Of a stretch of DNA of 64,000 nt, positions 1 to 9,242 are shown one piece after another. How positions within the stretch are numbered: position 1 is the stretch's first letter; each line of letters begins with the position of its first letter. The translations under genes and the position numbers were made by a program. The notes beneath the pieces are model-generated. The model was not told the origin of the DNA. It saw only the letters and a program-made list of their open reading frames with translations, and ran no database searches. The stretch comes from JABFRG01 sp038210445 (lineage in GTDB: Bacteria; Myxococcota_A; Polyangia; Polyangiales; Polyangiaceae): the NCBI GenBank assembly GCA_038210445.1, contig JBBQWQ010000014.1, forward strand, positions 103,398 to 167,397. Reading direction: 5' to 3'.

Positions 1-1
1 C

Positions 2-1603
2 GACGCCACGCCGCCGCCACAGGCCAACGACAGCGGCACGCTCGACGCCGGCAGCGACGCGAGCGACGTTCCCGATGGCGGTGGTTGCGCCAGCGACGTA
101 CCTGCGGCGCCCGGTATGCTGGTCACCGATCGCGGCCCCGTGCGCGGCGCTCTCGAGGCTGGCGCCTACGCGTACCGCAACATTCCCTTCGCCGCGCCGC
201 CGGTGGGCAGCCTGCGCTGGAAGCCACCGGCCCCCGCCGCATGCTGGAAAGAGCCGCGCGATGGCGTCGCCTGGGGACCCATGTGCCCGCAGAGCGACGA
301 GACCGGCGCCGCGCCCATCACCGGCTCTGAAGACTGCTTGCAGCTGAACGTGTTCGCGCCCGCCGACAAGCCCGGCCCGCTCCCCATCATGCTCTGGATC
401 CACGGGGGCGGAAATCTTGCTGGCTCCGCCACCAGTCAGGTCGGCACCCTTCGCACCTACGATGCCGGCAAGCTGGCCGCCAAGGAGGGCGTTATCGTGG
501 TCACCACCAACTATCGGCTCGGCGCTCTCGGATTCCTCGCGCATCCGGCGCTCGCCGCAGAGGATCCGAATCGCTCCGAGGGCAACTACGCGCTCCTCGA
601 CACCATTGCGGCCCTGAAGTGGGTGAAGGCCAACGCCGCGGCAATGGGTGGCGATCCCGCGAAGGTGACCATCTTCGGTGAATCTGCCGGCGCAGTGAAC
701 GTGTGCACGCTGGTGGCTTCGCCGCTGGCCAAAGGTCTCTTCGCCGGCGCCATCATGCAGAGCGGCGGCTGCGTGGGCAAGACGCGCAGCGAGGGCGAAG
801 ATCTCGGCAGCAAGGTAGTGGCGGCGGCCAAGTGCGATGCGGCGGCCGACGTGCTCGGGTGCATGCGCGCGCTGAGCGCCGAGGCGGTGACGTCGGCAGT
901 GCCCATTAAGATCGACGTGGCGGGCGCGAGCACTGGTTACGCCGCAGTCGACGACGGCTACGCCCTGGTGGGCAAGCCGCTCGATGCCATCAAGGCCGGC
1001 ACGCATGCCAAGGTGCCGATGATCGTGGGCTCGAATTCCGAGGAGACCAGCCGCACGGTGCCGCTCGCGCCCTCCGCCACGCTGGCGCAATACCAAGCTG
1101 CGGTACGCATGCTCTTCCCCACAACCACCGTGGGCGACGCCGTGCTCGCGCAGTATCCGGTCGCCGACTACGCGTCGCCCTGGGCTGCCTACGTGGCGCT
1201 CACCACCGACGCCAAGTTCGGTTGCTCCGCGCGGAAAACGCTCCGCGCGCTGCGGCAGACGAGCACACCCGCTTTTCGCTACTACTTCTCGCACGCGCTG
1301 GAAAACTCGGCGGCGCTCGCGCGCTTCGGCGCTTTTCATGGCGCCGACGTTCTGTTTCTCTTCGACCACCTGAACGTCTCCGGCTACACGCCCGGCGCTA
1401 GCGATACGGCGGTGGCGAGCACGTTCATGCATCGCTGGGCCGCGTTCGCGAAGAACCCGCAAGACCCAAGCGGGGGCGACCTGCCCGCCTGGCCCGCCTA
1501 CGACGCGGCGACCGATCCGTACCTGCAGATCGACGGTACAGTCACCACCGGCGCTGCACTCCGTAAGACGCAGTGCGACTTCTGGGATGCGCTGCTCCCG
1601 TAG
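2..1603 (+). CDS. Type B carboxylesterase, secreted, 5' end cut by window edge
   Basis: This is an alpha/beta-hydrolase of the carboxylesterase/cholinesterase type that would hydrolyse carboxylic esters outside the cytoplasm. The reading frame is open from base 2, where it encodes an Asp/Gly/Ser/Ala linker (DSGTLDAGSDASDVPDGG) typical of myxobacterial lipoproteins, so the signal peptide lies outside the window. Family landmarks are visible: the GGGN oxyanion segment (WIHGGGN, base ~400), the nucleophile elbow GESAG with Ser at bases 683-685, the acidic residue region GSNSEETSR, and the catalytic His in GAFHGADVLF. From the ATG at 116 the protein is 495 residues, close to a complete catalytic domain. 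It abuts the convergent gene ending at 1604. The family is secure; the substrate is not known. Confidence 0.9.
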   Translation, partial: DATPPPQANDSGTLDAGSDASDVPDGGGCASDVPAAPGMLVTDRGPVRGALEAGAYAYRNIPFAAPPVGSLRWKPPAPAACWKEPRDGVAWGPMCPQSDETGAAPITGSEDCLQLNVFAPADKPGPLPIMLWIHGGGNLAGSATSQVGTLRTYDAGKLAAKEGVIVVTTNYRLGALGFLAHPALAAEDPNRSEGNYALLDTIAALKWVKANAAAMGGDPAKVTIFGESAGAVNVCTLVASPLAKGLFAGAIMQSGGCVGKTRSEGEDLGSKVVAAAKCDAAADVLGCMRALSAEAVTSAVPIKIDVAGASTGYAAVDDGYALVGKPLDAIKAGTHAKVPMIVGSNSEETSRTVPLAPSATLAQYQAAVRMLFPTTTVGDAVLAQYPVADYASPWAAYVALTTDAKFGCSARKTLRALRQTSTPAFRYYFSHALENSAALARFGAFHGADVLFLFDHLNVSGYTPGASDTAVASTFMHRWAAFAKNPQDPSGGDLPAWPAYDAATDPYLQIDGTVTTGAALRKTQCDFWDALLP

Positions 1604-2443
1604 TCAAAAGGCCAGACCGGTCGACACCTGGGCGCCGAGATCGAACCAGTGACCCAAGCGGTCCAGGGTCGATTTGGTGCCCACGTCGAAGTACACGCGG
1701 GCGTCGAACACCTTCCAGGCCAGCGCCGGCGTGATGTCGAGCTCGTAGCCCACCCCGGCGTGCAGCCCGAAGCGCAGGTGGTTCACTGCGGCGCTCTCGA
1801 GACCGACGCTGCCGCCGATGGGCGTGAACCCGAAGCGCAGGTTCGGGCCCTCGAACAGGCTGCGGTCGTTGTCGAACGGGATGACGAACGAAACCGGGAG
1901 CGTGAGATCGAGGGTGCGCATGGTACCGCCGGCCAGCATCTGCGCCTCGACCTCGAGATAGAACGCAACGCTGCGAATGCTGAAGCCCGCGCAAAGGCCG
2001 CCTTTGTAGCCGGACCAAATTCCCACCCGAAAGACGCCGCACGCATAGCCCGCGCTGCCGTGACGGGTCGGTGGCTCGTATACGGTTGGAGCGGCCGGCG
2101 CTGGCGCTGGCGGTGCGTCCGGCAGTTTGGGGGGCGGCGGCGGCTGCACGCGCGGCGGCTGCACCTGCGGCGGCGGCGGCACCTGCGGCGGCTGCACCTG
2201 CGCGCCCCCGTTGCCCTGACCATTGCCGTTGGCCTGCCCGTTGGCTTGACCTTGCGCGCCTTGCGGGCCCACGCGGCCGCCAGCAGACCCACCAGCCCCG
2301 GCGCCGCCCTGTCCATTCGCGCCGGCGCAGATGGTGGTGCCGGGAATGCACCATCCCGGCGGCGGGGTCTGCGCAAAGGTGCGAGGAGCGAGGCTGGCGA
2401 CGGCCGCCAATGTAGCGAGTCCCACGAGCAAAGAATGTTTCAT
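1604..2443 (-). CDS. Secreted outer-membrane-like beta protein with Gly/Gln/Asn/Pro linker
   Basis: A 279-residue protein from the ATG at 2443, chosen because it opens a classical signal peptide (MKHSLLVGLATLAAVASLA, cleavage near TFA/Q). A low-complexity region follows: Gly/Gln/Asn repeats (GQANGQANGNGQGNGG) and a Pro/Val/Gln run (QVQPPQVPPPPQVQPP). The C-terminal half alternates polar and aromatic residues (VFRVGIWSGYKGGLCAGFSI, LRFGFTPIGGSVGLE, ALAWKVFDARVYFDVG) and ends in Phe, which suggests an outer-membrane beta barrel. That localisation is inference. No enzymatic motif is seen. It is transcribed divergently from the collagen-like gene at 2567. Confidence 0.7.
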   Translation of the reverse strand: MKHSLLVGLATLAAVASLAPRTFAQTPPPGWCIPGTTICAGANGQGGAGAGGSAGGRVGPQGAQGQANGQANGNGQGNGGAQVQPPQVPPPPQVQPPRVQPPPPPKLPDAPPAPAPAAPTVYEPPTRHGSAGYACGVFRVGIWSGYKGGLCAGFSIRSVAFYLEVEAQMLAGGTMRTLDLTLPVSFVIPFDNDRSLFEGPNLRFGFTPIGGSVGLESAAVNHLRFGLHAGVGYELDITPALAWKVFDARVYFDVGTKSTLDRLGHWFDLGAQVSTGLAF

Positions 2444-2566
2444 GCGATAAGGGAGCAAAAGTGGAGCGCGACGCGCCCACTCTACAGACGGCCCACCACG
2501 GCGGTCCATTCACAGAGACCGCGCTCCTTGCTCGGTGTGGGAGTGGCAGATACCTTCAGCGCAGCC

Positions 2567-5500
2567 ATGGCGTATCGAGAGGCCGCAGACCCGCGCGGGG
2601 CAAAGGCGGAGGGCGAGCCGACCGGTCCGCTCCTGGCGATAGATGCGCGCGGTCGCCGAGGGAAGAAGGGCCGCGAAGGTGCACGCGGCGCCGACGGAAG
2701 CCGCTCGGGAGGCGATGGCGACCGGGGCGGAGACGCGGGTGAGGCGGGCAACGGGCAGCCCGGCGGTCGGGTGGTGGTGGAGCTCACCGTCGATGCTGCA
2801 GACCGCACCGCGGCCCTCGTCGCCGGAAGGGTGGAAACCGCGGACGGGAGCGTCTCGGTGGCGGAGCGCGTGGATTTTGCACGCGTCGCGTCTATCGATC
2901 TTCTGGCCGCGGGCGGCATGGGTGGTTTCGGGGGCGACGGCGGTGACGGCGGCGATGGCGCACGCGGCTCGCGCGGCTCCGATGCCACGCGGTATTCGAG
3001 CGGCGGCAACGGCGGTCGCGGGGGCGACGGCGGCAAAGGCGGACGGGGCACGAACGGTGGTGACGGCGGCGATGGCGGCGCGGTGGTTGTTCGCACGGGC
3101 GAGCGCGATACGCATCTTTTGATGCTCGTTCGTCCCGACGTGCGCGGCGCTGCGGGCGGTTCCGCTGGCAAGCACGGCCACGGCGGCGACGCAGGCCAGG
3201 GCGGCAGCGGGGGCTCGTCGCACTCGTGGACCGAGAGCGAGAGCTACGTAGGCTCGAACGGCACCTCGCAGACGCGCACCAAGCACCATCGAAACTCGGG
3301 CGGCGAAGGCGGTGCTTCCGGACGTCGTGGCGATTCGCCGACCCTCCGCCTGCGGTCCGGAGACCCTGGAAAAGCGGGCCAGTTCCTCATCGAGGTGCGA
3401 GACGCGAGCGGCGGCGTAGCCAAGTATCCCAGCTGCTTCGACCTCCGGCTCGTTGCCTACGCGCACCGCAACGAGAACGACGATGGCGTATACGAGCCAG
3501 GCGAGCGGATCTTCGTCGGCAAGATCGCCATCGAGAACGTGGGCGGAATGCCGCTCCCCGCGCACCACGACGTCATCGTGGGCGTCACCGGCGGCGGCTG
3601 GGTGGAGCCGGAGCGTTCGCCCGACGGTCGCACCGCTACCCTGCGCGTTCCCCGTGGCCTCGCGCCGGGGGCGCGGCACGTGTTCGAGAGCGACGAGCTG
3701 GCGCTCCGCCTCGGAACCTTCGCGCCCACCGGGTCTGGAGGTCCGCTCAGCGCACCGGAGACGATTCGCCTTTACGCGGCCCTCCCGGATGCGATGCGCT
3801 CCTTCACGACGTTCGACGCGGGGGCCAGTGAGGCTCAAGGGAAGATCGTAGTGCGCTTCCCGGTAGCGCTTTCGCCCATCACCAGCCTGCACTCGGTGAC
3901 CGCCGGGCAGGCCACGCGCCTTCGCGCCTCACTGCAAAGCGTCGCCTCGAAAGACCTCGGTGCCGACTCCGAGCTCGGTCGCGCGCTCACCTTGCGCGTG
4001 ACGCTCGCGCCCAGCGAGCTCTCGGCAGAGCACGTGCACTACTTCGACGCGCAGGGCGCCCACGCCTCACTTTCGTCAGGCTTCGTGCTGCCGCTCGCGC
4101 GCATCGTAGCCGGTGCGCGCTTCGACCTCGAAGGCACCCTGGCCATCGCCGAAAGTGCCCCGCCCTACGCTACGGCGCGCATCGTCGTGAGCTGCGAGCT
4201 CGCGCCGGTGGAGGTTTCTGCGCCGCCGCGAACGATCCAGCTCGAGGAGTTTACGCTGCGGGTCGGGCGCGCCTTCGCGGGAGACGCCGCAGACGTGCTC
4301 TTTCTGGTGAACAATCGAACGCGCGCCCAGGAGCTCGCGGCCTGGGAAGCGCACGCCGCCTCGCTCGGTCTCACTTGTGCCACCTGGGACGTGGCGCTCG
4401 AAGATGGCGTCGAGATTCTCGACGCCGTTGCGCGCGGCGAGCACTCGTTTCACACGCTCGTCCTTCTCAATAACCACATGGACACCGCCCGTGGCGAGCG
4501 GCGCCCGAGCACCCTGGTGCCCAAGGAAACGGCCTTCGCGCTGGCCCGCCGGGGCATTCGCCTGCTTTGTGTGGGCAAGGGACCCAAGCTCGGTGACTTC
4601 GCGGTGCCCACCGCCACCGTCGCCGAGCCCATGGTTCTGCCCGCCAATGCCAAAGCTGCGATGCGTCTCGCTGCCATCGAGCAGCTCGAGATGGGCGCGG
4701 GCGCGGTCTCGCTCTCGGTCGAGACCTGGTGCTTTTTGGCGTCGTCCCAACCGAAAAATCAGCACGTCGACCAACCCGCCACCAAGCTTGCCCGCCGTCT
4801 CGCCCGGCGCTTTCCCGGTCGCCGCTACCTGGTGGTACCGCGTTTCGCGCCCGGAGAGGCAAGGCGGGCAACACTGGGACGCTACGTCGCCGCTGGCACC
4901 CTCGAGGTGCGAAGGGCGGTCGACGCCGGCTTCGGCGCCGTGCGCGCAGTTAACGTCGACGACGCATCGGTGCATGCCGACGACTTCGTGCGCGAACAGC
5001 GCGTCTTCTTCACCTTCCTCTGCACACTCAGCTTTCAGGCCAAGCTCGCCATCCTCCGTTCATCCACCTTGCCCTTCTCCGAGGGCGGCGACGCGGTGGC
5101 TCTTGCGGTGGTGGCCGACCTGGTAGCCGAGCAAGAAGCCTTCGCGGTGCACCCTTTCCGAAGTCGCGCCCTCGGGGCGCCGGGTGCGTTGCCTCGGCTG
5201 ACGGCGTTCTCTGCGGCGTTCCCTGAGCGGCCTTCGGGTCCCGCCGCCTCGCGCCTGGCGCTGGTGGTTGCCTGGCTACGCCACGTGGCGCGCGGACGGG
5301 TGCGCCTCTGGGAGTGGATACCGCCGCTGCCCTGGCTGCGGCGTTCGCAGCAGCTCCGGAGCCTGGTAGAAGCCGCGCTCGGCGTGGTGACCGAGCGCGC
5401 TCTGGGGCCCAGCGAGGCCGCCGCCGCCTACGCAGCCGTTTGCGCTGGGCAGGAGCAGGGGGGCGTCACCCGCTCGGGTCCCGTGCATATTGCAGATATC

Positions 5501-5815
5501 TTGGCGGAGCGCGCGGCCGGCCTCGAGCTGCGCTCCGACTCCGACGTGCTCGGCGAGTCCGAGCGAGTGATGGATTGCGCCACCTTCGACGCCATGGCGG
5601 CCAAGGATGCCGAACGCGCAGAGAGAGCTCTCGCCGCGCAGGCGAAGAGCGCCGAGGTTCGCTGCGAGCTGCTCTCGCCGGTCGGTTGCGCAGCGCTCCT
5701 CGCGGCCGACGCCGAACGCGTACGCATCGCCGAGCCCGTCCTCGAAGAGGCCGGCGCCGAGGACTTTGCCGCGCTGCGCGAGGACGCAGGCGAAGAGCGC
5801 CAGCGAGCCCGCTGA
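2567..5815 (+). CDS. Large protein with N-terminal collagen-like and glycine-rich regions
   Basis: About 1082 residues from the ATG at 2567. The frame is open further upstream to 1649, but that stretch lies over the oppositely oriented gene and is Arg-rich, so it was not included. Residues ~25-65 are Gly-X-Y-like (GRRGKKGREGARGADG) and ~120-230 form a glycine-rich tract (GGFGGDGGDGGDGARG, GGKGGRGTNGGDGGDGG). Beta-sandwich-like sequence follows (CFDLRLVAYAHRNEN...GERIFVGKIAIENVGG). A later region (LFLVNNRTRAQELAAWEAHAASLG) resembles an alpha/beta fold. No signal peptide is visible at the chosen start. No function can be assigned; a structural or surface role is a guess. Confidence 0.7.
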   Translation: MAYREAADPRGAKAEGEPTGPLLAIDARGRRGKKGREGARGADGSRSGGDGDRGGDAGEAGNGQPGGRVVVELTVDAADRTAALVAGRVETADGSVSVAERVDFARVASIDLLAAGGMGGFGGDGGDGGDGARGSRGSDATRYSSGGNGGRGGDGGKGGRGTNGGDGGDGGAVVVRTGERDTHLLMLVRPDVRGAAGGSAGKHGHGGDAGQGGSGGSSHSWTESESYVGSNGTSQTRTKHHRNSGGEGGASGRRGDSPTLRLRSGDPGKAGQFLIEVRDASGGVAKYPSCFDLRLVAYAHRNENDDGVYEPGERIFVGKIAIENVGGMPLPAHHDVIVGVTGGGWVEPERSPDGRTATLRVPRGLAPGARHVFESDELALRLGTFAPTGSGGPLSAPETIRLYAALPDAMRSFTTFDAGASEAQGKIVVRFPVALSPITSLHSVTAGQATRLRASLQSVASKDLGADSELGRALTLRVTLAPSELSAEHVHYFDAQGAHASLSSGFVLPLARIVAGARFDLEGTLAIAESAPPYATARIVVSCELAPVEVSAPPRTIQLEEFTLRVGRAFAGDAADVLFLVNNRTRAQELAAWEAHAASLGLTCATWDVALEDGVEILDAVARGEHSFHTLVLLNNHMDTARGERRPSTLVPKETAFALARRGIRLLCVGKGPKLGDFAVPTATVAEPMVLPANAKAAMRLAAIEQLEMGAGAVSLSVETWCFLASSQPKNQHVDQPATKLARRLARRFPGRRYLVVPRFAPGEARRATLGRYVAAGTLEVRRAVDAGFGAVRAVNVDDASVHADDFVREQRVFFTFLCTLSFQAKLAILRSSTLPFSEGGDAVALAVVADLVAEQEAFAVHPFRSRALGAPGALPRLTAFSAAFPERPSGPAASRLALVVAWLRHVARGRVRLWEWIPPLPWLRRSQQLRSLVEAALGVVTERALGPSEAAAAYAAVCAGQEQGGVTRSGPVHIADILAERAAGLELRSDSDVLGESERVMDCATFDAMAAKDAERAERALAAQAKSAEVRCELLSPVGCAALLAADAERVRIAEPVLEEAGAEDFAALREDAGEERQRAR

Positions 5816-5825
5816 CAGCGCGCGG

Positions 5826-6602
5826 TCACATGCTGTCGAGAATGCCCAAGACCAGACCCACGAAGCCGGCCGCAGCGCCCAGGCCGGTCATCACCAGGCC
5901 GCCGATGAAGCCGTAGAGCAGCTTGGAGACCACTTGCTCTTCGGTCTTGTTGGTGAGGATGAGCTCGTTGACCTCGCCGGCGCCAGCGAACATCACCAGT
6001 TGGCTCCCGGGAACCATGCGGTAGCCGTCGCTCACCGGCGGGCCGGCGTCGCGGCGTGAGGGGCCAAGGGCGTACAGGTTGTCGCCGGGGCTCAGAATCT
6101 CTTCCGAGTAGCGCATCGACTTGTTGAAGCCGAGCCAGCTGGTCGTGGAGAGGCCACGCGACTGGAGAAAGCCCTGAAGGTGCGGGCTCGCGTCGTTGAA
6201 CGTTCCGGAGCTCGCCACCTGCTGCGCTTCGAGCATCATGTGCGCGCCCTGGGGGAGAATGCGCGCCTGCTGGCCGGAGCCGTCGTCGACCATGAAGTGG
6301 CGGCAGTCGACCTCGTTGAGGATCGTGACGTAGCTGCCGCTTCGGCCTTGCTGCCGATACTCCTGAACGATGATGCGGCACCACACGGCCTGCCGACCGC
6401 TGAACGGGGTTTGCAGTAGGCCCTGCTCGCTGGGAACGATGCGGCCCTTCACCTCCACCGGCCCTTGGCCCGAAGCCTGCACGATGGGTGACGTGGGCGT
6501 CCCGAGAATGCGCTTCCTTCGGCGCACGTTCTTGAGGTTCACCAATGTGACGATGATGCCAATGAGGAGAAGGATGGAGCCGACGATCAGGAGCGCAACC
6601 AT
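5826..6602 (-). CDS. GIDE-like (MULAN/E3-ligase-type) membrane protein
   Basis: 258 residues from the ATG at 6602; a TTG at 6638 is also in frame but the ATG directly precedes the first hydrophobic helix (MVALLIVGSILLLIGIIVTLVNL). A basic stretch (KNVRRRKRILG) and a soluble domain follow, beginning GPVEVKGRIVPSEQGLLQTPFSG and VWCRIIVQEYR, the pattern of the GIDE domain of eukaryotic MUL1 and its bacterial relatives. Two C-terminal helices (LLYGFIGGLVMTGLGAAAGFVGLVLGIL) give a helix-domain-helix topology. There is no RING finger, so ligase activity is not implied. A second member of this type lies at 21819-22556. Confidence 0.72.
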   Translation of the reverse strand: MVALLIVGSILLLIGIIVTLVNLKNVRRRKRILGTPTSPIVQASGQGPVEVKGRIVPSEQGLLQTPFSGRQAVWCRIIVQEYRQQGRSGSYVTILNEVDCRHFMVDDGSGQQARILPQGAHMMLEAQQVASSGTFNDASPHLQGFLQSRGLSTTSWLGFNKSMRYSEEILSPGDNLYALGPSRRDAGPPVSDGYRMVPGSQLVMFAGAGEVNELILTNKTEEQVVSKLLYGFIGGLVMTGLGAAAGFVGLVLGILDSM

Positions 6603-6689
6603 GACCGGAGAGGTTACACGAAGGGAGGCGCGCGCCAAAGGGGCCCGAAAAATCGTCCGCTACCCGCGAAAAAGCGCTAGAAATGGGGC

Positions 6690-7049
6690 ATGATCGACTC
6701 GGGCGTCGCGATGATCTACGTCTCCGAGATGAAGCGCTCTCTTCGCTTCTTCATCGAGACCTTGGGCATGAAGTTGGTCGAGCAAGCCGGTGAGGGCTGG
6801 GCGGTCGTCGACGCCGGTGGCGGCTTTCGCATCGCGCTCCACGGCGCGCGCGAAGGTGGCCCGCAGCCGGGGCAGATCGGCGGCATGAGCATCGGCCTCG
6901 AGGTGAAGGGCAACTTCGACGAGACCATCGGTATCTACGAGAACCGCGGCGTCGTCTTTCGCGTGGTGAAAAACCCGCGCGTGATGATGGCGTTCTTCGC
7001 CGACCCCGACGGCAACCCGCTCTACATGTCGAAAGCCGTTCGCGGCTAG
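6690..7049 (+). CDS. VOC (glyoxalase/bleomycin-resistance fold) protein
   Basis: 119 residues, the normal size of a single-domain vicinal-oxygen-chelate protein. The betaalphabetabetabeta repeat is visible: AMIYVSEMKRSLRFFIETLGMKLVEQ, then WAVVDAGGGFRIALHG, and the second half GGMSIGLEVKGNFDETIGIYENRGVVF ending with the family signature MAFFADPDGNPLYM. Members bind a metal or small ligand and act as lyases, dioxygenases or resistance proteins; which applies here cannot be told. Its 3' end overlaps the convergent lipoprotein gene by four bases. Confidence 0.85.
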   Translation: MIDSGVAMIYVSEMKRSLRFFIETLGMKLVEQAGEGWAVVDAGGGFRIALHGAREGGPQPGQIGGMSIGLEVKGNFDETIGIYENRGVVFRVVKNPRVMMAFFADPDGNPLYMSKAVRG

Positions 7050-7603
7050 CGCGCGGGGCGAGCTTCGGGCAGCGGCACTTTCACCGAGGGTGCGGCCGCG
7101 TCGCCAGCGACCGCGAAGGTCATCTCCAGCTCGCGCTTCACCGGTACGCAGACGCTGTGCGTCGCCACGTCGCAGACCACGAGGTCTACGTCGCCCACCA
7201 GCTTTGCGTAGTTGGTGCCTTTGTTGGGCTTCACCTCGACGTCGAACCCCGCGTTCACGTTGGCGCCCTTGGCGGTGACGTCTTCGGGCGGCGCCGAGAG
7301 GCCATCGCTGGTCTTCCAGCGGAGACGGAACGGCGCGTCGTCGTTCACCCCGGTGCCCTGCGGAACCACCCAGGCCACGTGCACCTTGGAGGGGGCGCTG
7401 GGAACGGCCACATCGTCGATGCGAACGCGTTCGATCGGCGCGCGTGAGGTGGCGGCCACGGAGACCGGCGGGGTTGCCACCGGCGTCGGCTCCTCGGCAG
7501 CTTCGCTCTTTTTGCAGCCAGCCAACGTGGGCAACATGGCCAGCGCGGCCAGCGCGAGCATCGAAAGTTCAACCGTACCTGCTCGCCGTCTGGTCTTGCT
7601 CAC
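7046..7603 (-). CDS. Lipoprotein of unknown function
   Basis: 185 residues from a GTG at 7603, preferred over the ATG at 7561 because it supplies the basic n-region (SKTRRR) before the hydrophobic core MLALAALAMLPT and lipobox LAGC. The mature part starts with a Lys/Glu/Ala/Pro linker, then a domain with beta-rich text (VHVAWVVPQGTGVNDDAPFRLRW, GFDVEVKPNKGTNYAKLVGDVDLVVCD, HSVCVPVKRELEMTFAV). The two Cys in VVCDVATHSVCVP could form a disulfide. The ending resembles domains of thiol-disulfide reductase (DsbD N-terminal type) proteins, but this is weak. No close family is recognised. Confidence 0.75.
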   Translation of the reverse strand: MSKTRRRAGTVELSMLALAALAMLPTLAGCKKSEAAEEPTPVATPPVSVAATSRAPIERVRIDDVAVPSAPSKVHVAWVVPQGTGVNDDAPFRLRWKTSDGLSAPPEDVTAKGANVNAGFDVEVKPNKGTNYAKLVGDVDLVVCDVATHSVCVPVKRELEMTFAVAGDAAAPSVKVPLPEARPAR

Positions 7604-7788
7604 GCTCGCTGCCTCCGTCGCCTCGAAAACCCGAAGAACGCTGCGTGCCGGTCCTTCGAACCGAGCCTGTGCGAGCGTAGGCGACAGATTTTGCGTTCAC
7701 GAACAAGGTAACGCGCCGCACGCGGTTCGTCACCCTGCCCGTGCCGAACGCGCAGAACAGACCCGAGATTCCCGCCGCGCCGTGGTTG

Positions 7789-9084
7789 TCAGGTCGAGAC
7801 GTTGCGGAAGGGCGGCATCGAGCGGCCGTCCCAGGTGCCGGTCTCCTCGTGCTCGAGGTCGCCGCCGTCTTCGTCGTCGCGGTCGAAGAACGCCAGCAGC
7901 TCGTCGCGCCGGGCCTGGGCATCGGAGCGCCCGAGCTCGATGAGCTGACGGCAGAACTTGCCGTCGAAGAGCAGATAGCTCGCGAGGTCGGCCTCGTCGC
8001 CCACGCCGAAGTCGAGCAGGTTGAGGACCCGCTTGGTGAGCAGCGGGTTGCCCAGGAACTGACCCTTGCGCACGTGGGCGCTGGCGAGGCGACCGATGTC
8101 TTCGCTGGGTCGCACGGTGAGGCAGTTCACGTATTCGTAGGCCGGCGCCCCTCGGGTGCGCGCGGCGTCGTTGAGGGCGTCGTGAAAGCCCGGTCCGAAC
8201 TTGGCCGCGCCGTCCTTGAGCACGTTGTTGAGGCGCGAGAGCAGCTCGATGTCGACGTCGATGTGATCGAGGAGGAAGGCGTTGAGCACCTTTCCGAGCA
8301 GGAACGTGGCTCCCGGCGAACGCAGCGATTGCGCGCCTTCTTCGCGGGCGACCACGCCGCGCACCTCGCGCGAGCTGCCGATGGCGAGCACGTGGGTGGC
8401 GCCCAGCCGCAGCGACGGCGCAATGGGCGTGTTTTGCCGCAGTCCGCCGTCGAGATACAGCTGGTCGTCGATGCGCACCGGGGGAAACAGGAGCGGAATG
8501 GCCGCGCTGGCCAGCGCGTGGTGGGGACCTATGTGGTCGGCCCGGAAGAGCGTGCGCGGCGGCGCCTGGGCCGGAATGTTGGTGTCCGGCGAGGTCTGCA
8601 TGAACACCACGGTGCGGCCGGTGCCCACCTCGGTGGTCGACACCGTGAGCGCCCGGAGCTTGCGCTTGCGCAGGGTGCGCGCCAGCGCTCGCCAGCTGAT
8701 CTCGCGGCCCACCAGGTCGGCCATGGGCGTGAGGTCGAAGAGGCCGGTTCCGTCGTTGCCGCCGCCGATGAGCAAGCGCGGAAGGCTCACCACCTGGCGA
8801 AAGCCGAAGCCGAGCACCCGGGTCAGCTCGAGCTCGCTCCACAGGTGCACCAGGCGCCGCATTCCGAGCACCGGGTCGGCCAGGTGGGCTGCCAGATAGC
8901 AGCCGTTGATGGCGCCCACGCTGGTGCCGCAGATGATGTCGACCTGGGGCGGACGCCCACGAATGCGCGAAAGCTCGTCGAATACGTACCAGAGGACGCC
9001 GACCTCGTAGGCGCCGCGGGCGCCGCCACCGGAGAGGATCACTGCGGTGCGTCGAGGGCGATTCAGGGAAGTCGTTTGGGTCAT
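7789..9084 (-). CDS. Patatin-like phospholipase (RssA type)
   Basis: A 431-residue serine lipase of the patatin family, predicted to hydrolyse acyl esters of phospholipids with a Ser-Asp dyad. Seen directly: the oxyanion-hole glycine motif GGGARG (residues 19-24), the nucleophile motif GTSVG with Ser55, and the catalytic Asp212 in LYLDGGLRQNTPI. No signal peptide is present, so it is likely cytoplasmic or peripheral to the membrane. The ~200-residue C-terminal extension contains an acidic stretch (FFDRDDEDGGDLEHEETG). ATG start at 9084. It stands alone between a lipoprotein gene and the large kinase gene, all on the same strand but with gaps of more than 150 bp. Confidence 0.9.
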   Translation of the reverse strand: MTQTTSLNRPRRTAVILSGGGARGAYEVGVLWYVFDELSRIRGRPPQVDIICGTSVGAINGCYLAAHLADPVLGMRRLVHLWSELELTRVLGFGFRQVVSLPRLLIGGGNDGTGLFDLTPMADLVGREISWRALARTLRKRKLRALTVSTTEVGTGRTVVFMQTSPDTNIPAQAPPRTLFRADHIGPHHALASAAIPLLFPPVRIDDQLYLDGGLRQNTPIAPSLRLGATHVLAIGSSREVRGVVAREEGAQSLRSPGATFLLGKVLNAFLLDHIDVDIELLSRLNNVLKDGAAKFGPGFHDALNDAARTRGAPAYEYVNCLTVRPSEDIGRLASAHVRKGQFLGNPLLTKRVLNLLDFGVGDEADLASYLLFDGKFCRQLIELGRSDAQARRDELLAFFDRDDEDGGDLEHEETGTWDGRSMPPFRNVST

Positions 9085-9242
9085 GCGGAGAGGAACGGCG
9101 CGAAGCGACAGCGCCCGCGGACCGGGCAGCCATCATACCCCAAAATTGCGCTCCACCGTGAGCACCGGCAGCGCGGGTGTTCGTGGCGGCGGTGCGCGAG
9201 GTACACCAAGCGCGGTGTATGTGCGCGGAGCGGAGGCGCGGT

